Shown here: in pieces, positions 44,777-56,835 of the stretch
Position numbering within the stretch: the first letter of the stretch is position 1
Layout of the letters: each line of letters begins with the position of its first letter
Source of the DNA: Doryteuthis pealeii
Lineage: Eukaryota > Mollusca > Cephalopoda > Myopsida > Loliginidae
DNA length: 64,000 nt
Direction: 5' to 3'
Assembly: GCA_023376005.1 (NCBI GenBank)
Contig: CM042179.1
Span: 16,419,148 to 16,483,147, forward strand
Program-made: the position numbers and the translations under genes
Notes under the pieces: generated by a model
Told to the model about the DNA's origin: nothing
Seen by the model: only the letters and a program-made list of their open reading frames with translations
The model's database searches: none

Positions 44777-44779
<3 letters not shown>

Positions 44780-44884
44780 GAATTAAACAAAAGACACAGT
44801 TTAACAATTTTATTTTTGATCTTTTTTTTCTGGCCAACTTTTTAATATTTGGGTGGAATTCATGGATAAGTCCACCAAAGTTCA

Positions 44885-44931
44885 AGTCCTGAGTACTTTC
44901 GGCACTTCGAAGTGCCATCATCAGGGGTGAT
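44885..44931 (-). ncRNA. Hammerhead-like motif with GNRA-free long stem II
   Basis: Minus strand: CCTGATGA, one extra T, stem II GGCACTTCGAAGTGCC (44901-44916), GAAA, palindromic stem III AGTACT, then C. All core bases are present, but the inserted base and poor stem I (CCC against AGG) make function doubtful. TGGATAAGTCCACCAAAG just beyond it also occurs at the tip of the 11916-12337 palindrome, so the two belong to related elements. Confidence 0.45.
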
Positions 44932-45123
44932 GTGTTCCAGTTTTTTTTTTTTAATTATATTAATGTGGAGGCTGGAAGGAGAAGAATTGACGAGAAAGGT
45001 GTTATAGGCATTGGAAATGAATTTTGTTTAATGATGACTTCTAGTATTTGGAGTTTTTGTTTTTTTTTTGTGCAGAATGTGTGTATTTTCCATTAGAATA
45101 TTTTGGTAATTAGAGTGGAGGCA

Positions 45124-45126
<3 letters not shown>

Positions 45127-45185
<59 letters not shown>
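45127..45185. repeat. (TA)n microsatellite
   Basis: Uninterrupted TA dinucleotides bordering the Penelope module. Confidence 0.9.
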
Positions 45186-45186
<1 letters not shown>

Positions 45187-45187
<1 letters not shown>

Positions 45188-45345
45188 AGATTTATCCAAA
45201 ACTTGGTAGTAAGGGATGATTCTATATGTGATTTCTAAGATCCACTGCATTAATATTGATGATCCAGTATGTATAAATACAGCGAATCTTTAAATCACTG
45301 AAGAGAGCTCAATGTATAATAACCTTTTAGATTATATACAGAGCA
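45187..45345 (+). mobile_element. Penelope-type terminal module, plus strand
   Basis: Near-identical to 37960-38100 (ACTTGGTAGTAAGGGATGAT .. AGAGAGCTCAATGTA .. AACCTTTTAGATTA). Here it is followed not by the RT gene but by a minus-strand 3' flank, as if two Penelope ends were joined in opposite orientations. Confidence 0.7.
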
Positions 45346-45350
45346 ATATT

Positions 45351-46005
45351 TATCAATAAAGGAAGGAAGAACTCAACACCGTAATTCCATAATAAATTTA
45401 TTTCGACCAAAATTGGGGCCCATATAAATCCAAGTTGATTTAAACCGGCTCCCCAAATTTTCTCATCAGATGGGTCTCAATTCACTTATGGACAAGCACA
45501 TCACAAAAAGCTGAATATTAAAAAAATATATAAATTCAAACAAAAACAAAAAATAAAAATATAAAAAATATTTTTAACAGTATAGGATTGTAACTATAGA
45601 AACAGGAAGTGAATGAGAAAAAAAGAGATACATTTCAAGGTTGGCTTCTTAGGGTGTCCAGACAGACAAAAAAGTGACAAGACAGAAAAAACAGAGTAGT
45701 ATATTAAAATATAAATAGACAAGTAAATAAAAAAATTCTTTAAAAATTTAAATATTAGAGTATAATGATGTATAAAGAAAAAAATAATATAATATATAAT
45801 AATATAATAATAAAAATAATAATAAAAATAATTATAATTAATAATAATAATAATAATATTAATAAAATATAAATTAATAATTAAAATATATATAAATAAT
45901 AAAATTAATAAAAATAATAATAAAGATAATAAATAATAATAATAATAATAAAAATAAAATAATAATAATAATAATAAAATAATTAATAAAAATAATAATA
46001 ACTAG
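45351..46005 (-). mobile_element. Penelope-type 3' flank, minus strand
   Basis: Second minus-strand copy of the flank at 41770-42195 (see 15816-16260), including the hammerhead (45387-45474) and about 220 bp of (TAA)n ending near AACTAGTAGAACC. Confidence 0.7.
45387..45474 (-). ncRNA. Hammerhead ribozyme, stem II base deleted
   Basis: Minus strand: stem I CCAT/ATGG, CTGATGAG, AAAATTTGGGG, GGCCCCAATTTTGGTC, GAAA, ATAAATTTAT, U-U. The 3' side keeps GGTC next to GAAA, but the matching GACC expected after CTGATGA is absent, so the lower stem II cannot form normally. Confidence 0.5.
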
Positions 46006-46009
46006 TAGA

Positions 46010-47875
46010 ACCTGTTATGGTTACATCTATGAGTTAAATAGAAAAAAAGAGTTTAAAAAATGTATTTAAAAAAATTGAGTACCCATCAACAATCTATAAA
46101 ACAATGTCTTCAGCATAAAATAATCCAACAAGGGTTGACATGTCATAAAACCAAACCAACCAACAAGAATTGAAGCAAGATTTTTAATTTTATGGGCAAA
46201 AGTGCATTTTAGCCATTTAATTTTTTTATGGCAAATTCACTGCTTGAAAAAGGTTAAAGATTTTGTGAATTGTGAATTGTAAAATTTTAAAAATTGGTTG
46301 CATTCAAAAATTTTGTTTGTCCTAAAAAATTTCATAGATTAACAAAATGATACAAGATTAATCAACTGTGTGTTGAAAGAATTGAAAAAAAAATTGCTCC
46401 CCCTAACCAACCACTCTGTACCACCCACCCACTGATTTCATTGATAAGCTTAAGGTATACATGTTAGGATTTAATGTTAATCTGATTTAGATAAGAACAG
46501 CTCATACATAAATTAACATTGAAAGTTTTTTACTTGCTTTTTGTAGAGAAGTAAAATTATTAAAAAAAATAGTGATTTTCTTTTCTTTTAAATTTCAATT
46601 ATAATCAACAAAAAATTATCAATCAAATACTTTATATTATGATTTGTGCGAATTGTTTTATATTAGCAAAATAAAGATTAGAAAAGTTAGAAAATCATCA
46701 TTATTAATAAATTAGTGTATAATAAGGATAATTCTTCATCTCAAAAATTTATACAGAAATGCACTCTAAGGTTTTTATATTTGTTTTTACCATTTTTTAA
46801 TCTGTATTTAATCAACTTATTTAGATTAAATGACTAAAAATATTAAATAGTTAAAATAAATTGACTTAACCTCAATTTCCATAGATACATACTAAATTTG
46901 AGTATACTTAATTTTTTATGCATCTTTATTCTATCATTATAAATTCATTCAGAATCAAAATATTTCAAATATATCAAGCATTAAATAAGAACATTTTGTA
47001 AAAATAGTTTTATGAAAACAGATTTTACTTGTAATTGCTATAGGTAAGTTAGATCTGTTTTTGTTGATTGATGTTCAAATACATCTTTTTTCCACACCCT
47101 ATAAAGCTAATATCAAAGTTTATTATAACAAATCCCAGAAAGATCAAGGTTAAAGCCATTACACTTCTTTCTTTCTTTTTTTTTTTTTCTAAGCTTAAAA
47201 ACTTATGTGGTTATTTTTTTTTTTGCATTAAAAACTTACATGGTTATTTTTATTTGAATTGTGCATTATTTCATAGCTAAAGCCATAGACATGAAATTAA
47301 TTATATTCACACTCTATGAATTACATTATTCAAAACAAAATTTATTTTGATTTTTAGAATTCACAAAGATTATTTATACAAAAGATATCTCATAAACTTT
47401 AAACTGTTGATAAAAACTGATTCCTTTATTATAACATATATTCCTCTTGACTAAACAAAACAATATTTTTTTATTATATTTCAAAATTTAAATATAAAAC
47501 AAAGATTCTGTATGTATGTCTATATGTTTGTTTGTACAATGAGTGAGCATGCACCCTTTTTATAAAGGAAAATTGGTGGATACCAGCAAAGACAAAGGTT
47601 CAAATCAAATCTACACACCAAGAATATATAAAAAAAACCTTTTGCCTCTCATTTTCCATAAGGAAAGCTAAATCAATGATATATTAAAAAATAATTTTTA
47701 AAATTATTAAAAAATAAAACAAATTAATAAAGAATAAAATATAATAAAAATCAAATAAAAGACAAATAAACAAGTAAAAAACAAGAATATACAAAAAATA
47801 ATATCTATTTGATAGAAAATAATTTTTATTAATCTATATATAAATATTAGATAAGAGATTTATTTTTAACTTTTT
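46010..47875. other. AT-rich non-coding DNA
   Basis: Begins with an S2-type SINE tail (about 46030-46165, CATAAAATAATCCAACAAGG). The rest shows no gene or element. Confidence 0.55.
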
Positions 47876-47879
47876 AAAA

Positions 47880-48290
47880 TTCCAGGCAGTGCTATTCGCA
47901 GAATTGCATCCCGGCCTCCTGCCTTAAAAAACGCTACGCTGTGATAGCTGAAAAAACAACCTGCTCTACGAATTTTATTTTATTAAAATATAAAAGAATA
48001 TCTAGATATTCAGATTTTTTTTTATTTATGTTTGTTTACTATCTTGTTTTTAGTTAGAATAAAAAAAGAATATCTAAATATTTTTTTTTAGCAGATTGAA
48101 AGCGTTTTTATCAACAGATTTTTTTTTTTGTGGTTTGAAGGTGTTAAAAGTAAGTCATATTTTTATCAACAAGTAAATGCAAATATTTAATTCGTAGAGC
48201 AGGTTGTTTTTTCAGCTATCACCGCCTAGCGTTTTTTAAGACAGGAGGCTGGGATGGAATTCTGCTAAAAAGCAACTTCCAGGTAATGCC
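47880..48290. mobile_element. Inverted-repeat element (TIR family T1)
   Basis: Outer arms about 47882-47975 and 48198-48288 are imperfect inverted repeats containing CGGCCTCCTGCCTTAAAAAA, GTGATAGCTGAAAAAACAAC and GCTCTACGAATT. The ~220-bp interior is AT-rich with a repeated AGAATATCTA.ATATT. Arm motifs (CTCCTGCCT.AAAA.., GTGA..GCTGAAAAAAC) resemble those of 59235-60209. Confidence 0.65.
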
Positions 48291-50015
48291 AGATAACACT
48301 GCTAGTAGATACTAAGTGTATCAAGATATATACTTTGTTAGTATACCAAATTATATACTTTATTCTCTCTTCACCCTGTTCCCCACTGCTCCTCTATTTT
48401 ATTAATAGCTTTTTATGTATATGTAACTTTTATACAAATACAAAATCACAAAGCATACATTCATAGTCAGCCAACAGAACTAACAAAAGAATAAAATAAT
48501 CCCTCAGCATGAACAGCAGAATAGTAACAGTCAACTTCTGTGGAGTTAATAAAGGGTTTGGTTTAAGATATTAAAAAAAAAACATTACTGAATACAACAC
48601 ATTTGAAGAAGGCTGAATGGTACATCAGTCAAAACTTAACAACAACTAAGATGAGGATAATAGTGTATATTAATGATAATTCTTCATTTCATAAATTGAC
48701 GCAGATGCACTCTAAGGTTTTTATATTTGTTTTATCAATTCTTTAATTTGTATTCCATCAACTTATTTAGATTAAACAACTAAAATAAAAATAAATTGAC
48801 TTAAACTAAATGTCAATAGACACATACTAAATTTGAACATAGTCATTTTTCTATACATCTTTATTCTATTCAATAAGAGATTTGATAAGCATGAATGATA
48901 GTTTTGTTGTCAACAGGAAACTCAACAGATGGCTTATTGGGTGGGACTGAATATATTGTTAGTATAAATAAGACACTTCATTATATGTTATACAAGTTTG
49001 GGTCAACAGACCGGAAGAAAAAAAAACAATTTACTGAAATGTTTCATATTAAATAATCAAAGACAGATAGTTAAATTAACAAGGGTCATAAACACAACTC
49101 ACTACCATATCTAGCTGCTGCTGCTATTATTATTAGTAGTAGTAGTGGTAGTATTAATACTAATATTAATTCAGATCTGTGGAATATAAAATAGAATAAA
49201 ATAAAAAATAAATTTTTTTAAAAATTCCCATGAGCCATCGCCAGAAGAATCTTTCGCTCATGTGCGAGAAAAAGGACCCACTTCTAACCCCCATTCTCAG
49301 CCATTCTAGATTAGGCTTTAACTGTGTCTAGTCATACTAGTGGCCAGGGAGATATTTCCTTGCCACAGGTGGCTATGACCGGTGAATAAAGCCTAAGTCA
49401 TAAAACCACCTTTGTCTCTTTCCTTGCATTCCTTCCTTTTCAGCACGACCACCAAATGAAATTGAGTTAAAAGCAAAACCCTAAGAACGCATAACAAGAA
49501 TAACCAACAACCACCTTTTAAACCTTAAAACACAAAATCTCTTGTAACCCTATAGATCCTTACCTTAAAATTGGAAAACTGGTAAGTTACCAAAAGATAA
49601 TGCACATACTTAAATTTATAACTAAGATAAATGCTTTACTATATGACTCAAATTGTAATGTTTATAAATAAATTAAGGTGCAAATTATCTCATCTCTTTG
49701 CTTGAATAACTCAAGCAATTTAAAAAGTGTTTGTCATTGTATGAGTGTATCTAGCCAGGAATGTCCTAGGATTGTCCATAAGTGAATAGTGTTTGTTGGG
49801 TGTGGCTGCAGGGAATTTAAGTTTAATATCTGGTAAATGGTGATGGTCAATGAAATAGAAATCTGCTAAGTTTTTATACAATCAGTTTCATATCACTCTC
49901 ACACAATGTAGAGTTGTATTATCTTACTGAAATAGACTATCATCACAGCTAAACATAAAGAAGTTCCCATGGTCTGAAATATGATCTGTGTATGTCAAGA
50001 TTTGGACCACAAGAC
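48291..50015. other. Non-coding DNA, possible old SINE
   Basis: 48600-48665 holds a CTGAAGAAGGC-type tail unit. 49235-49460 is GC-richer (CATCGCCAGAAGAATC, GGTGGCTATGACCGGTG) and may be an unrecognised retroposon. The microsatellite (TAG)n is near 49133-49155. No gene. Confidence 0.4.
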
Positions 50016-50019
50016 CTTA

Positions 50020-50234
50020 GAGGCACTCCTTCCACGATCTCGACTCGTGGGGACACTTTTCTCATTTACACCGGAAAAATCCGGTTGTTAGTTAGGGTTA
50101 GGGTTAGGGGTTAGTATTATAATTTTTTAAAAACTCTAAAAATCGTCTGTAAACAATTAACCAGATTTTGACGGTGTAAATGGAAAAAATGTCCCCCACA
50201 AATCGAAATCGCAAAATAGGTGCCTTAAGGTCCC
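50020..50234. mobile_element. Foldback element with TTAGGG core, second copy
   Basis: Outer ends GACCTTAGAGGCAC and GGTGCCTTAAGGTC face each other. The inner arms contain CATTTACACCG / CGGTGTAAATG and CCGGTTGTTAG / TTAACCAGATT. Between them is GTTAGGGTTAGGGTTAGGGG. Same family as 2088-2236, but the second half of the telomere-like tip is replaced by AT-rich sequence. Confidence 0.65.
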
Positions 50235-50582
50235 AAGATTTTAACTATATAGTGGTCATTCCAAGATAACAGTTATTTCCCTTTGGATGTTTAGATTTAT
50301 AGTTATTAAATAACTTAAAGTTGCTTTTGACTACTTCCATGGCTAAACCACTTCTTATAATATGTAAGGGGGGTCTGAGAGAAGCCTCAGAACACAGGTG
50401 AATATACACATAAAAGAGGTAGATAAAAAAAATACAGATTTTATTGTCTGAGCCTATTTAACAACAATACAGATACAAAATATGTGGTGTTGAATAATTT
50501 GCATAGCAATTGTGGTAGTGGGCCATTAACCAATCATTGCTGATCTGTTATTAAAAAAATTGGTATGTATATATATATATAT

Positions 50583-50848
50583 ACCAACCCCTCTGCACAA
50601 GCAGGATGCAACACAAAGTCAATTTCTTAAGCGGAGTTTAACAGGTTTGAATTCAGAGTTTTCCTTCTCCTAGACTGGTTATCTAGCCATGGTTAAAGAG
50701 CCTAGTCTGCCCTGCTATTTACCCATAGCTGGAGGGAGAATTGGATTCATACCTTTCCCAAGGGTATTAGCGCTATGTGAAAATGCAAACAACTTCATCC
50801 GGGAATTGACCTCGGGTTGACAAGTTCATTTCACCACATGCCTCTATT
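50583..50848 (-). mobile_element. tRNA-derived SINE (family S1)
   Basis: Reverse-complement S1 body: GGATGCAACACAAAGTCAAT, TTCTTAAGCGGAGTTTAAC, CCTTCTCCTAGACTGG, TTTACCCATAGCTGGAGG. The promoter boxes are decayed. Confidence 0.7.
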
Positions 50849-51210
50849 ATAGGTATATAAACTTTGCATTTTGAATCATAAAATTGTTTAATTTTGTTAT
50901 GCTGAAGATGTAAAAATCAGAGACTACTGCAAAATTCCAACACCTGATGATTAGAGAAGTCCAAAATTCAACAAAGATGACATCAGTTTCACAAATGATC
51001 CTTAAACTAGATTTTCTATGCTCAAAATCCCATTGCTTCGTAGTCATTCTTTGAATTCATATGACTAAAATTCAGGGCCACTAACAACAATTTGGGGAAT
51101 CTTGAATTTGACAAACATGCTATTCAAATGTTTGATGACTGTAGTGGATCACTCTCTGGTATATCAAAATACTTTTTAATGTCATCAACAAGAAATTGTT
51201 TGTAATATAA

Positions 51211-51454
51211 GACAACACTATACCTGATATCTCCCTTCTATACACTGACAACCCTATACCTGATATCTCCCTTCTATACACTGACAACCCTATACCTGAT
51301 ATCTCCCTTCTATACACTGACAACCTATACCTGATATCTCCCTTCTATACACTGATAACCCTATACCTGATATCTCCCTTCTATACACTGACAACCCTAT
51401 ACCTGATATCTCCCTTCTATACACTGACAACACTATACCTGATATCCCCTCTCC
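51211..51454. repeat. 36-bp minisatellite, about 6.6 copies
   Basis: Tandem units starting GACAACCCTATACCTGATAT and ending CTTCTATACACT, with single-base variants (CACT/CCCT, one unit one base short, one GATAACCC). Confidence 0.95.
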
Positions 51455-51996
51455 ATAAACACATACATATCATCACTATACACTGTACACATATTTCCTG
51501 TCATTAGTACATTATTGTATGTACTATACATGAACATTTGGTGAGTTGTAGTGCATCTGAGCACTGTACACAATAATTTCCTTATCATCATATGTAAAAT
51601 ATGTTTCCTTACTTTTGTTCACTAACTTGGATGTCAGAATGACACAATGATTCAATTGGTTATTGATTACAATAAATGTAAATGTCCTTCTATTTGATTT
51701 CATATGTTTAACTAACCCAATAAATACATTCCTTAGCCCAAAATAAACATTTGTCCATGATGTCTGGTGTTATTGAATCTCTTTATGTAGAAAAGACGGC
51801 ATTATTATTATTTGTGTACTCTTAATTCCTTGTTCAACAAAAAGTTAATTGTGAAAAGTAATGGAAGTCTTGACTGATAGAAATACTTTTTGGGGGGAGC
51901 CAACCATTTTGTCTGTACTCAATAAGTAATTGCAAATTTGGTTTGGTTTATTTGTTTAATGGTACACACACACACACACTCACACACACACACACT

Positions 51997-52045
<49 letters not shown>

Positions 52046-54245
52046 CAATGTGTATAGTTGGCACTATCACACTTGAAGAGGCAGTAGTAAGCCAACATAC
52101 AGAATTATTTGGAGAGGGCTCAATATCTGTGATAGAGTGTTAATAAATAGATAAATGATAAATATATATTTTTAGTATATATTTATTGGCTGTTACTAAC
52201 AACCAATCAGATGTGCGGTGCTTTGTATTTAAATGGATAGTTCTAAAACCGTCCAAGAAAATTTCTCAAAAGTCAAAAGTCTTTTAGCGGTTATTGTTAG
52301 TGGTTGTACCAAAGTTTGATCACCTCTGATAGGGTCAGCAGGGCGAGGGAAATCTGATGCTGGAAGACCCGAAACTTCCCAATGAACCCTGCGGACTACA
52401 TCACTGCCGACAATCACCAGCGCCCCAAATGTAGGAGCGTATATTTAAAGTTTGTATGGAAACAAGTCTGCTACAAGATTTTCATGCTATCCAAGCTGAA
52501 TTGTTTAAGTGGAGCAATCATTGAGCAGCGAAATTTGTTTGAAAATGATAAAAATCTGATCAAATCTATTGTGCATTTGTGTAACTGTATGTACATATCA
52601 CTTGGTAGATTACATGTTTACATGTGTTATGTATAAGGGCAGATGTGCCTGTTCTGTTCATATGTGTGCATATGCTGGCATGCACGCACATATAAAAAGC
52701 ATGACATCATGCTCACACCTACATGTGTATTTTTGTGCTCGATGTTCGTGTTTGTATGAGGTTTTGTGTGATTATTAGTGTATATGTGTATGTGTTTATT
52801 AATGCATGACACGTTGAGATTGTCTCCTGTTCAATATTACTAGAATATTTAAATGAGAAATATTCTAAGAGGCCAGTTTTTATCGTTATTATAGTTAGTA
52901 AGAAAATTAAGATTTGTTTGGGACACAATGATAATAAGACTTGTTATGAAATGAATAAATTATGTAATAAAATGTAGAATAATATATCAGAACTAGTTTA
53001 AGACTTAAAGACCATAAGTAGGTGAGTCCTGCAATATTGGTATCTTGTATGTGATAATACGATCCAATGCCAATTGCAATGTGTATTATGGAGTTAGTAA
53101 TAGAATAAATGCAGATATCATAATATTAAATTATTTGTATGTACATAGTACAATAATAATAATAACATTTATGTGCACACACAATGACCGTATTATGCAA
53201 TGCGTTTACATTCTGTTGTGAACATTGTATTAGTATAGTGCTATGGTATAATGTAATAAGATATAGTATATCATATTGGTCATTTTACAGTGGTATGACA
53301 AATAAAATGGCTAGTTGATGTGTTACAATGAGTGATGATTGTGATAATAATAAAATTGTAGTGGACATAATAACAACAGATAATAAGGATACTTGTGGGT
53401 GAATGTGGTGTAGGGAAAGGTATTGACATTTTAATGGATGTATTGCAGGGTTTTTTAGTGGTGTAGAATGGTAATTTTTTTATGTAAGGGTTGAGTTGGA
53501 TGGTGGAGATGTAGATGGGCTATGTATATGGGTCAAAGTGTCATTGTAAATGTTTATTTTCATGTGGACATTGATATAATATTTCTGATTTTTTGTTTAG
53601 TAGGGTGTGTTGTGATGGGTGAGTAATAATTGAGGGTTTTTTGTAGAGGTAAAGAAGGCATTTTTTTTTCATGTTTTGCTGTAGGTGGGTACAACTTTTA
53701 GAATTTCCCAGGTAATGTTCAGTAAGATGTTCTGTGGGGATTTTATCCCCGGAAAAGCACTATTTAAACTCTAAGTTTTATAGGAGAATAAACTGTACTT
53801 TGAACGCAGTGAGGACAAGGGTGCTGCTTTTGAAGAAAATGAGACAACTTTTTGTACTACAAAATGTTTACTGTACATATAAGCAAAATATAAAACAAGG
53901 ATAAACAATACAAAACAAGCAAAGAGTTCAAAGGTGTTAGGTTGGTTAAAGGTTGTTAAAGGTTGCAGATAAAAAAAATACCTGCAGGAACTTAGCTGTT
54001 AGTCTTGTAGGTCTTGTTCCTTGTAACTTGTTGAGCCCTGTAGAAAGTTTTTAGTGGTGTGCATTTGCTGCTCTCAGTCTCTACATGATGAACTGCTACT
54101 GAGTTGTCACTGTATGGGGCTACTAACGATGCAGTCTTAGCACTGCTAGCCAGGGGTAGTGGCAAAAAAGGCTGAATTCTTGAGTGCCCCTTCTTTTATA
54201 GCTAGCTTCACATGACCACCAGAAGCATTATGGTTGGCTAATTTC
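51455..54245. other. Non-coding DNA with microsatellites
   Basis: (CA)n(TA)n at 51962-52046. A GC-richer block at 52240-52435 (TAGGGTCAGCAGGGCGAGGG, CACCAGCGCCCCAAATG) and another at 53740-54200 may be LTR or other element remnants, but no paired ends or pol sequence are visible. No gene. Confidence 0.45.
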
Positions 54246-54250
54246 TTTGG

Positions 54251-54484
54251 CTAATTTCGCATTAACAAATTCAAACAGTTCATGTCTTTCAAGTTCCAGA
54301 TATGCATAGATAGAGACGTTGAATAATTTCTGTTTGAAAAGGAAACTTTGTAGGTATAAATCCTTTGTTTTAGGGTTCCTTCCATTGCTCCTATGTACTG
54401 TTTGAATGAGGTGTTTGTTCTTACAGTGGCTTTGTATACTACATTTTTTGTAGGCATATATATTTGGAGGTTATCTAATGCCAA
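54251..54484 (-). pseudogene. Penelope-like GIY-YIG endonuclease fragment
   Basis: Minus-strand frame: NVVYKATVRTNTSFKQYIGA, GTLKQRIYTYKVSFSNRNYS, LSMHIWNLKD. VYKA..and..YIG with R.Y.....SF.N....LS..IW.LK matches the GIY-YIG core of Penelope-like elements. It is clearly diverged from the 38110-40119 gene, so it is a second PLE family. Flanking RT is absent. Confidence 0.7.
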
Positions 54485-54832
54485 AGCCTTCCTTGTAGAA
54501 GAACAGTAGTGGTACTATTTACCCCATAGCTGGGAATAGAAGAAAATAAGTAAAATGTTTCATCAAATATGCATAAATAGATCTATTTTGAATTAAATAT
54601 ATGAGCTGAAAACTTGCCCTAGAGTTACAGAAACACACTCAGCATAATGTCTATTGTCATAGGAAATGGAATCGGGTGAATGCAATGATTTCACTATAAG
54701 CAATGTTTACTATTAATTATAGGATGATTTCATATATTTGTGCTTCCATGTTTGCATGAAATTTTTCAGATTTATCTTGGAGATAGAGTATGTATTTGCA
54801 TGAGCAGATTAATTCAATCATTAAATTGAGTT

Positions 54833-55064
54833 TAGCAGATTTGAATTTAAAGTTTTCCTTCTTCTAGACCAGTTACTATACCAAGGTTAAAGAGTCCAAT
54901 CTGCCCTGCTATTTACCCATATCTGGAGAGAGAATAGTTGTATCCATACCTTTCCCAAGATTATTAGTACTATGTGAAATACAAACAGCCTCATTTGGGA
55001 TTTGAACTCTGGCCATGGTGTCCATTTCTTATGATGGTAACCATTACTCTATGAGCACCTCTAT
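54833..55064 (-). mobile_element. tRNA-derived SINE (family S1)
   Basis: Reverse-complement S1 copy (TTTAGCAGATTTGAATTTAAAG, CCTTCTTCTAGACCAG, ATTTACCCATATCTGG, B-box side GGGATTTGAACTC near 54998). An S2 tail remnant lies just before it at about 54480-54540 (minus). Confidence 0.65.
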
Positions 55065-56035
55065 CTTGGAGATAGGGTTGTGACAATTACTTCACAGTTT
55101 GGTAAAGTCATAGAATTTTCATTTTTTTATATATTTATTTTCATCTTGAACAAATAGAGAAAGTAGACAACCAGCATAGGATTCACCTTAATCTTCTGGC
55201 TTCTCTTTCTGATTCAAGCAGTGTTAGGATATCTCCTTCATGGACTGGTCCCTTGACATTTTGGATAATTGACCGATTATTGTCATCAATGAACTCAAAT
55301 CAGACCTGTGTACACTGTCCTTGAGAGCCAGTTCATCCCAGAACTTTTGCTGCTCTAGTGAATTTTAGAGGGGCAAGTTTATTCATGCTGTGCTATCTTT
55401 GCAAGCAAAAAAATTGTAAAGTTAATAAAGATATTTTAATTTTTGGTAGAAATATAGCAACCGGCTTTTTAAAAATCTGTTTCAGAGATTTATGATGACT
55501 TTTAATTTTTAAATGAAAACCATAAAGAAATTAATTTGTAATAAGTCAAACAGAGAATGTGTTTTTACACAACTATATGCATCATCCAACCGAAGGAATA
55601 GATGTTAATATAGAAAATATCTGTGAAATTTATCAGTATTTTCTTATCTACGTCACAGTTTGAAGTAAAAAAAAAGTCAAAGAATATTTTAATTTTGTTT
55701 AAATAGAATACATGAAACTTTCCATCTGCTTGGTTGTCATGACCTTGTCTCACTGTTATATACACATTGTCTTTGATTTAGGGTGAACAGCTGAGGTTTG
55801 TTTTTTTTATCATTACAATCATTTGCTAATTTGGCCTTGCTTAGGGTAAATCTTAGAACAAAAAAAAATCTTTTTTTCTCTTAGTGAAATTTAAATGGCT
55901 ATCATTTACTGCCTTGTATCACTATTTTGAAATCCTAGTTTCTGCCCAGCTATAGATTAAATAGCACCATTATTGTTAGGGTCCCATAGGGTTGAATTGT
56001 TGAAAGTTGAATGTGGTATGAAGTGAAACTTGTGC
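55065..56035. other. AT-rich non-coding DNA
   Basis: No gene or element recognised. Confidence 0.55.
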
Positions 56036-56039
56036 ATGA

Positions 56040-56610
56040 GATATTTTAAGGGGAAAGAGGCTGCACAGACCCCAGTCCACTATCTTGGCAGTCCTGCAGT
56101 TGGTCCAGTGGCAGGGGAAAGTCTGAGACGGTTGTGCTGCCAAGCTGTTGCAGAGTGCTGTCTCAGGTAGTATTAAGTCACTTCACAAGAGGCAAGCCTC
56201 CCCGGAAACACCAGCATTTGCACCCATGCTTATAGAAGGGGGAAAAAATAGAGGGAGGAAAATAGATATTTGAGTCAACAGTCTTTGACCAGCAGCTGAA
56301 AATCCGTTGTCGTCGTCGTCAAAATAATCTTTTCAGACTGCCGTTTCACGTAAGCCGAATGCTTCTCTGCTTGTCACGCCACGCTCCACTCGCTTTGGTT
56401 ATTTTATGGGCATATTACCCAAAGATCCGGGCACATCAGTCGAACCTCGCGTCCGTCCAGTGCCTAAATCGCATTTATTTTTGCATGCAGTTCCGTTATA
56501 ATGCTTGCATCTGCAAGTCCAGAATTGGACTAATGGGCCACCAGAGGGTCCACAACTGTTGAAGACATGGAATGACGTCATCGTCGTCTGCGACAGACTT
56601 TCCAAAGAAG
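56040..56610 (+). mobile_element. LINE fragment with C-terminal zinc finger (second family)
   Basis: First part reads CRHRPQ-like HRPQSTILAVLQLVQWQGK and QASPETPAFAPML. The second part ends FRYNACICKSRIGLMGHQRV-HNC-stop near 56562. C.CKSRIGL..H.R.H is the C-terminal finger of an RTE-like ORF2, different from the 32041 family. The first zinc Cys is missing and the interior has stops. GTCGTCGTCGTC at 56310 and CATCGTCGTCTGCGACAG at 56579 are locally GC-rich. Confidence 0.6.
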
Positions 56611-56835
56611 AAATGGGTTAAATAGAAAAAAATGTGTTTATAAAAATTGAATACCCATCAAGAATATGTTTATTTCAAAACTTTGTTGGCATTAAATAAC
56701 CCATTGAGGTTGATATGCCATTAAACAAACCAAACCAAACCAAACTACTACTGTTCTTCTAGAAGAATGGCCTTGGCATTAAATAACTTACAAAGGTTGA
56801 TATGCCGTTAAAATAAAAGAAACCAAACCAAATCA
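56611..56835 (+). repeat. Two tandem SINE tails (family S2)
   Basis: GGGTTAAATAGAAAAAAATG .. GGTTGATATGCCATTAAAC (56610-56735), then CTACTGTTCTTCTAGAAGAA .. GGTTGATATGCCGTTAAAAT (56750-56810). Confidence 0.6.

Noticed and set aside
53740..54200. LTR of a retrotransposon
   Set aside because: No second LTR, primer-binding site or polypurine tract could be identified.
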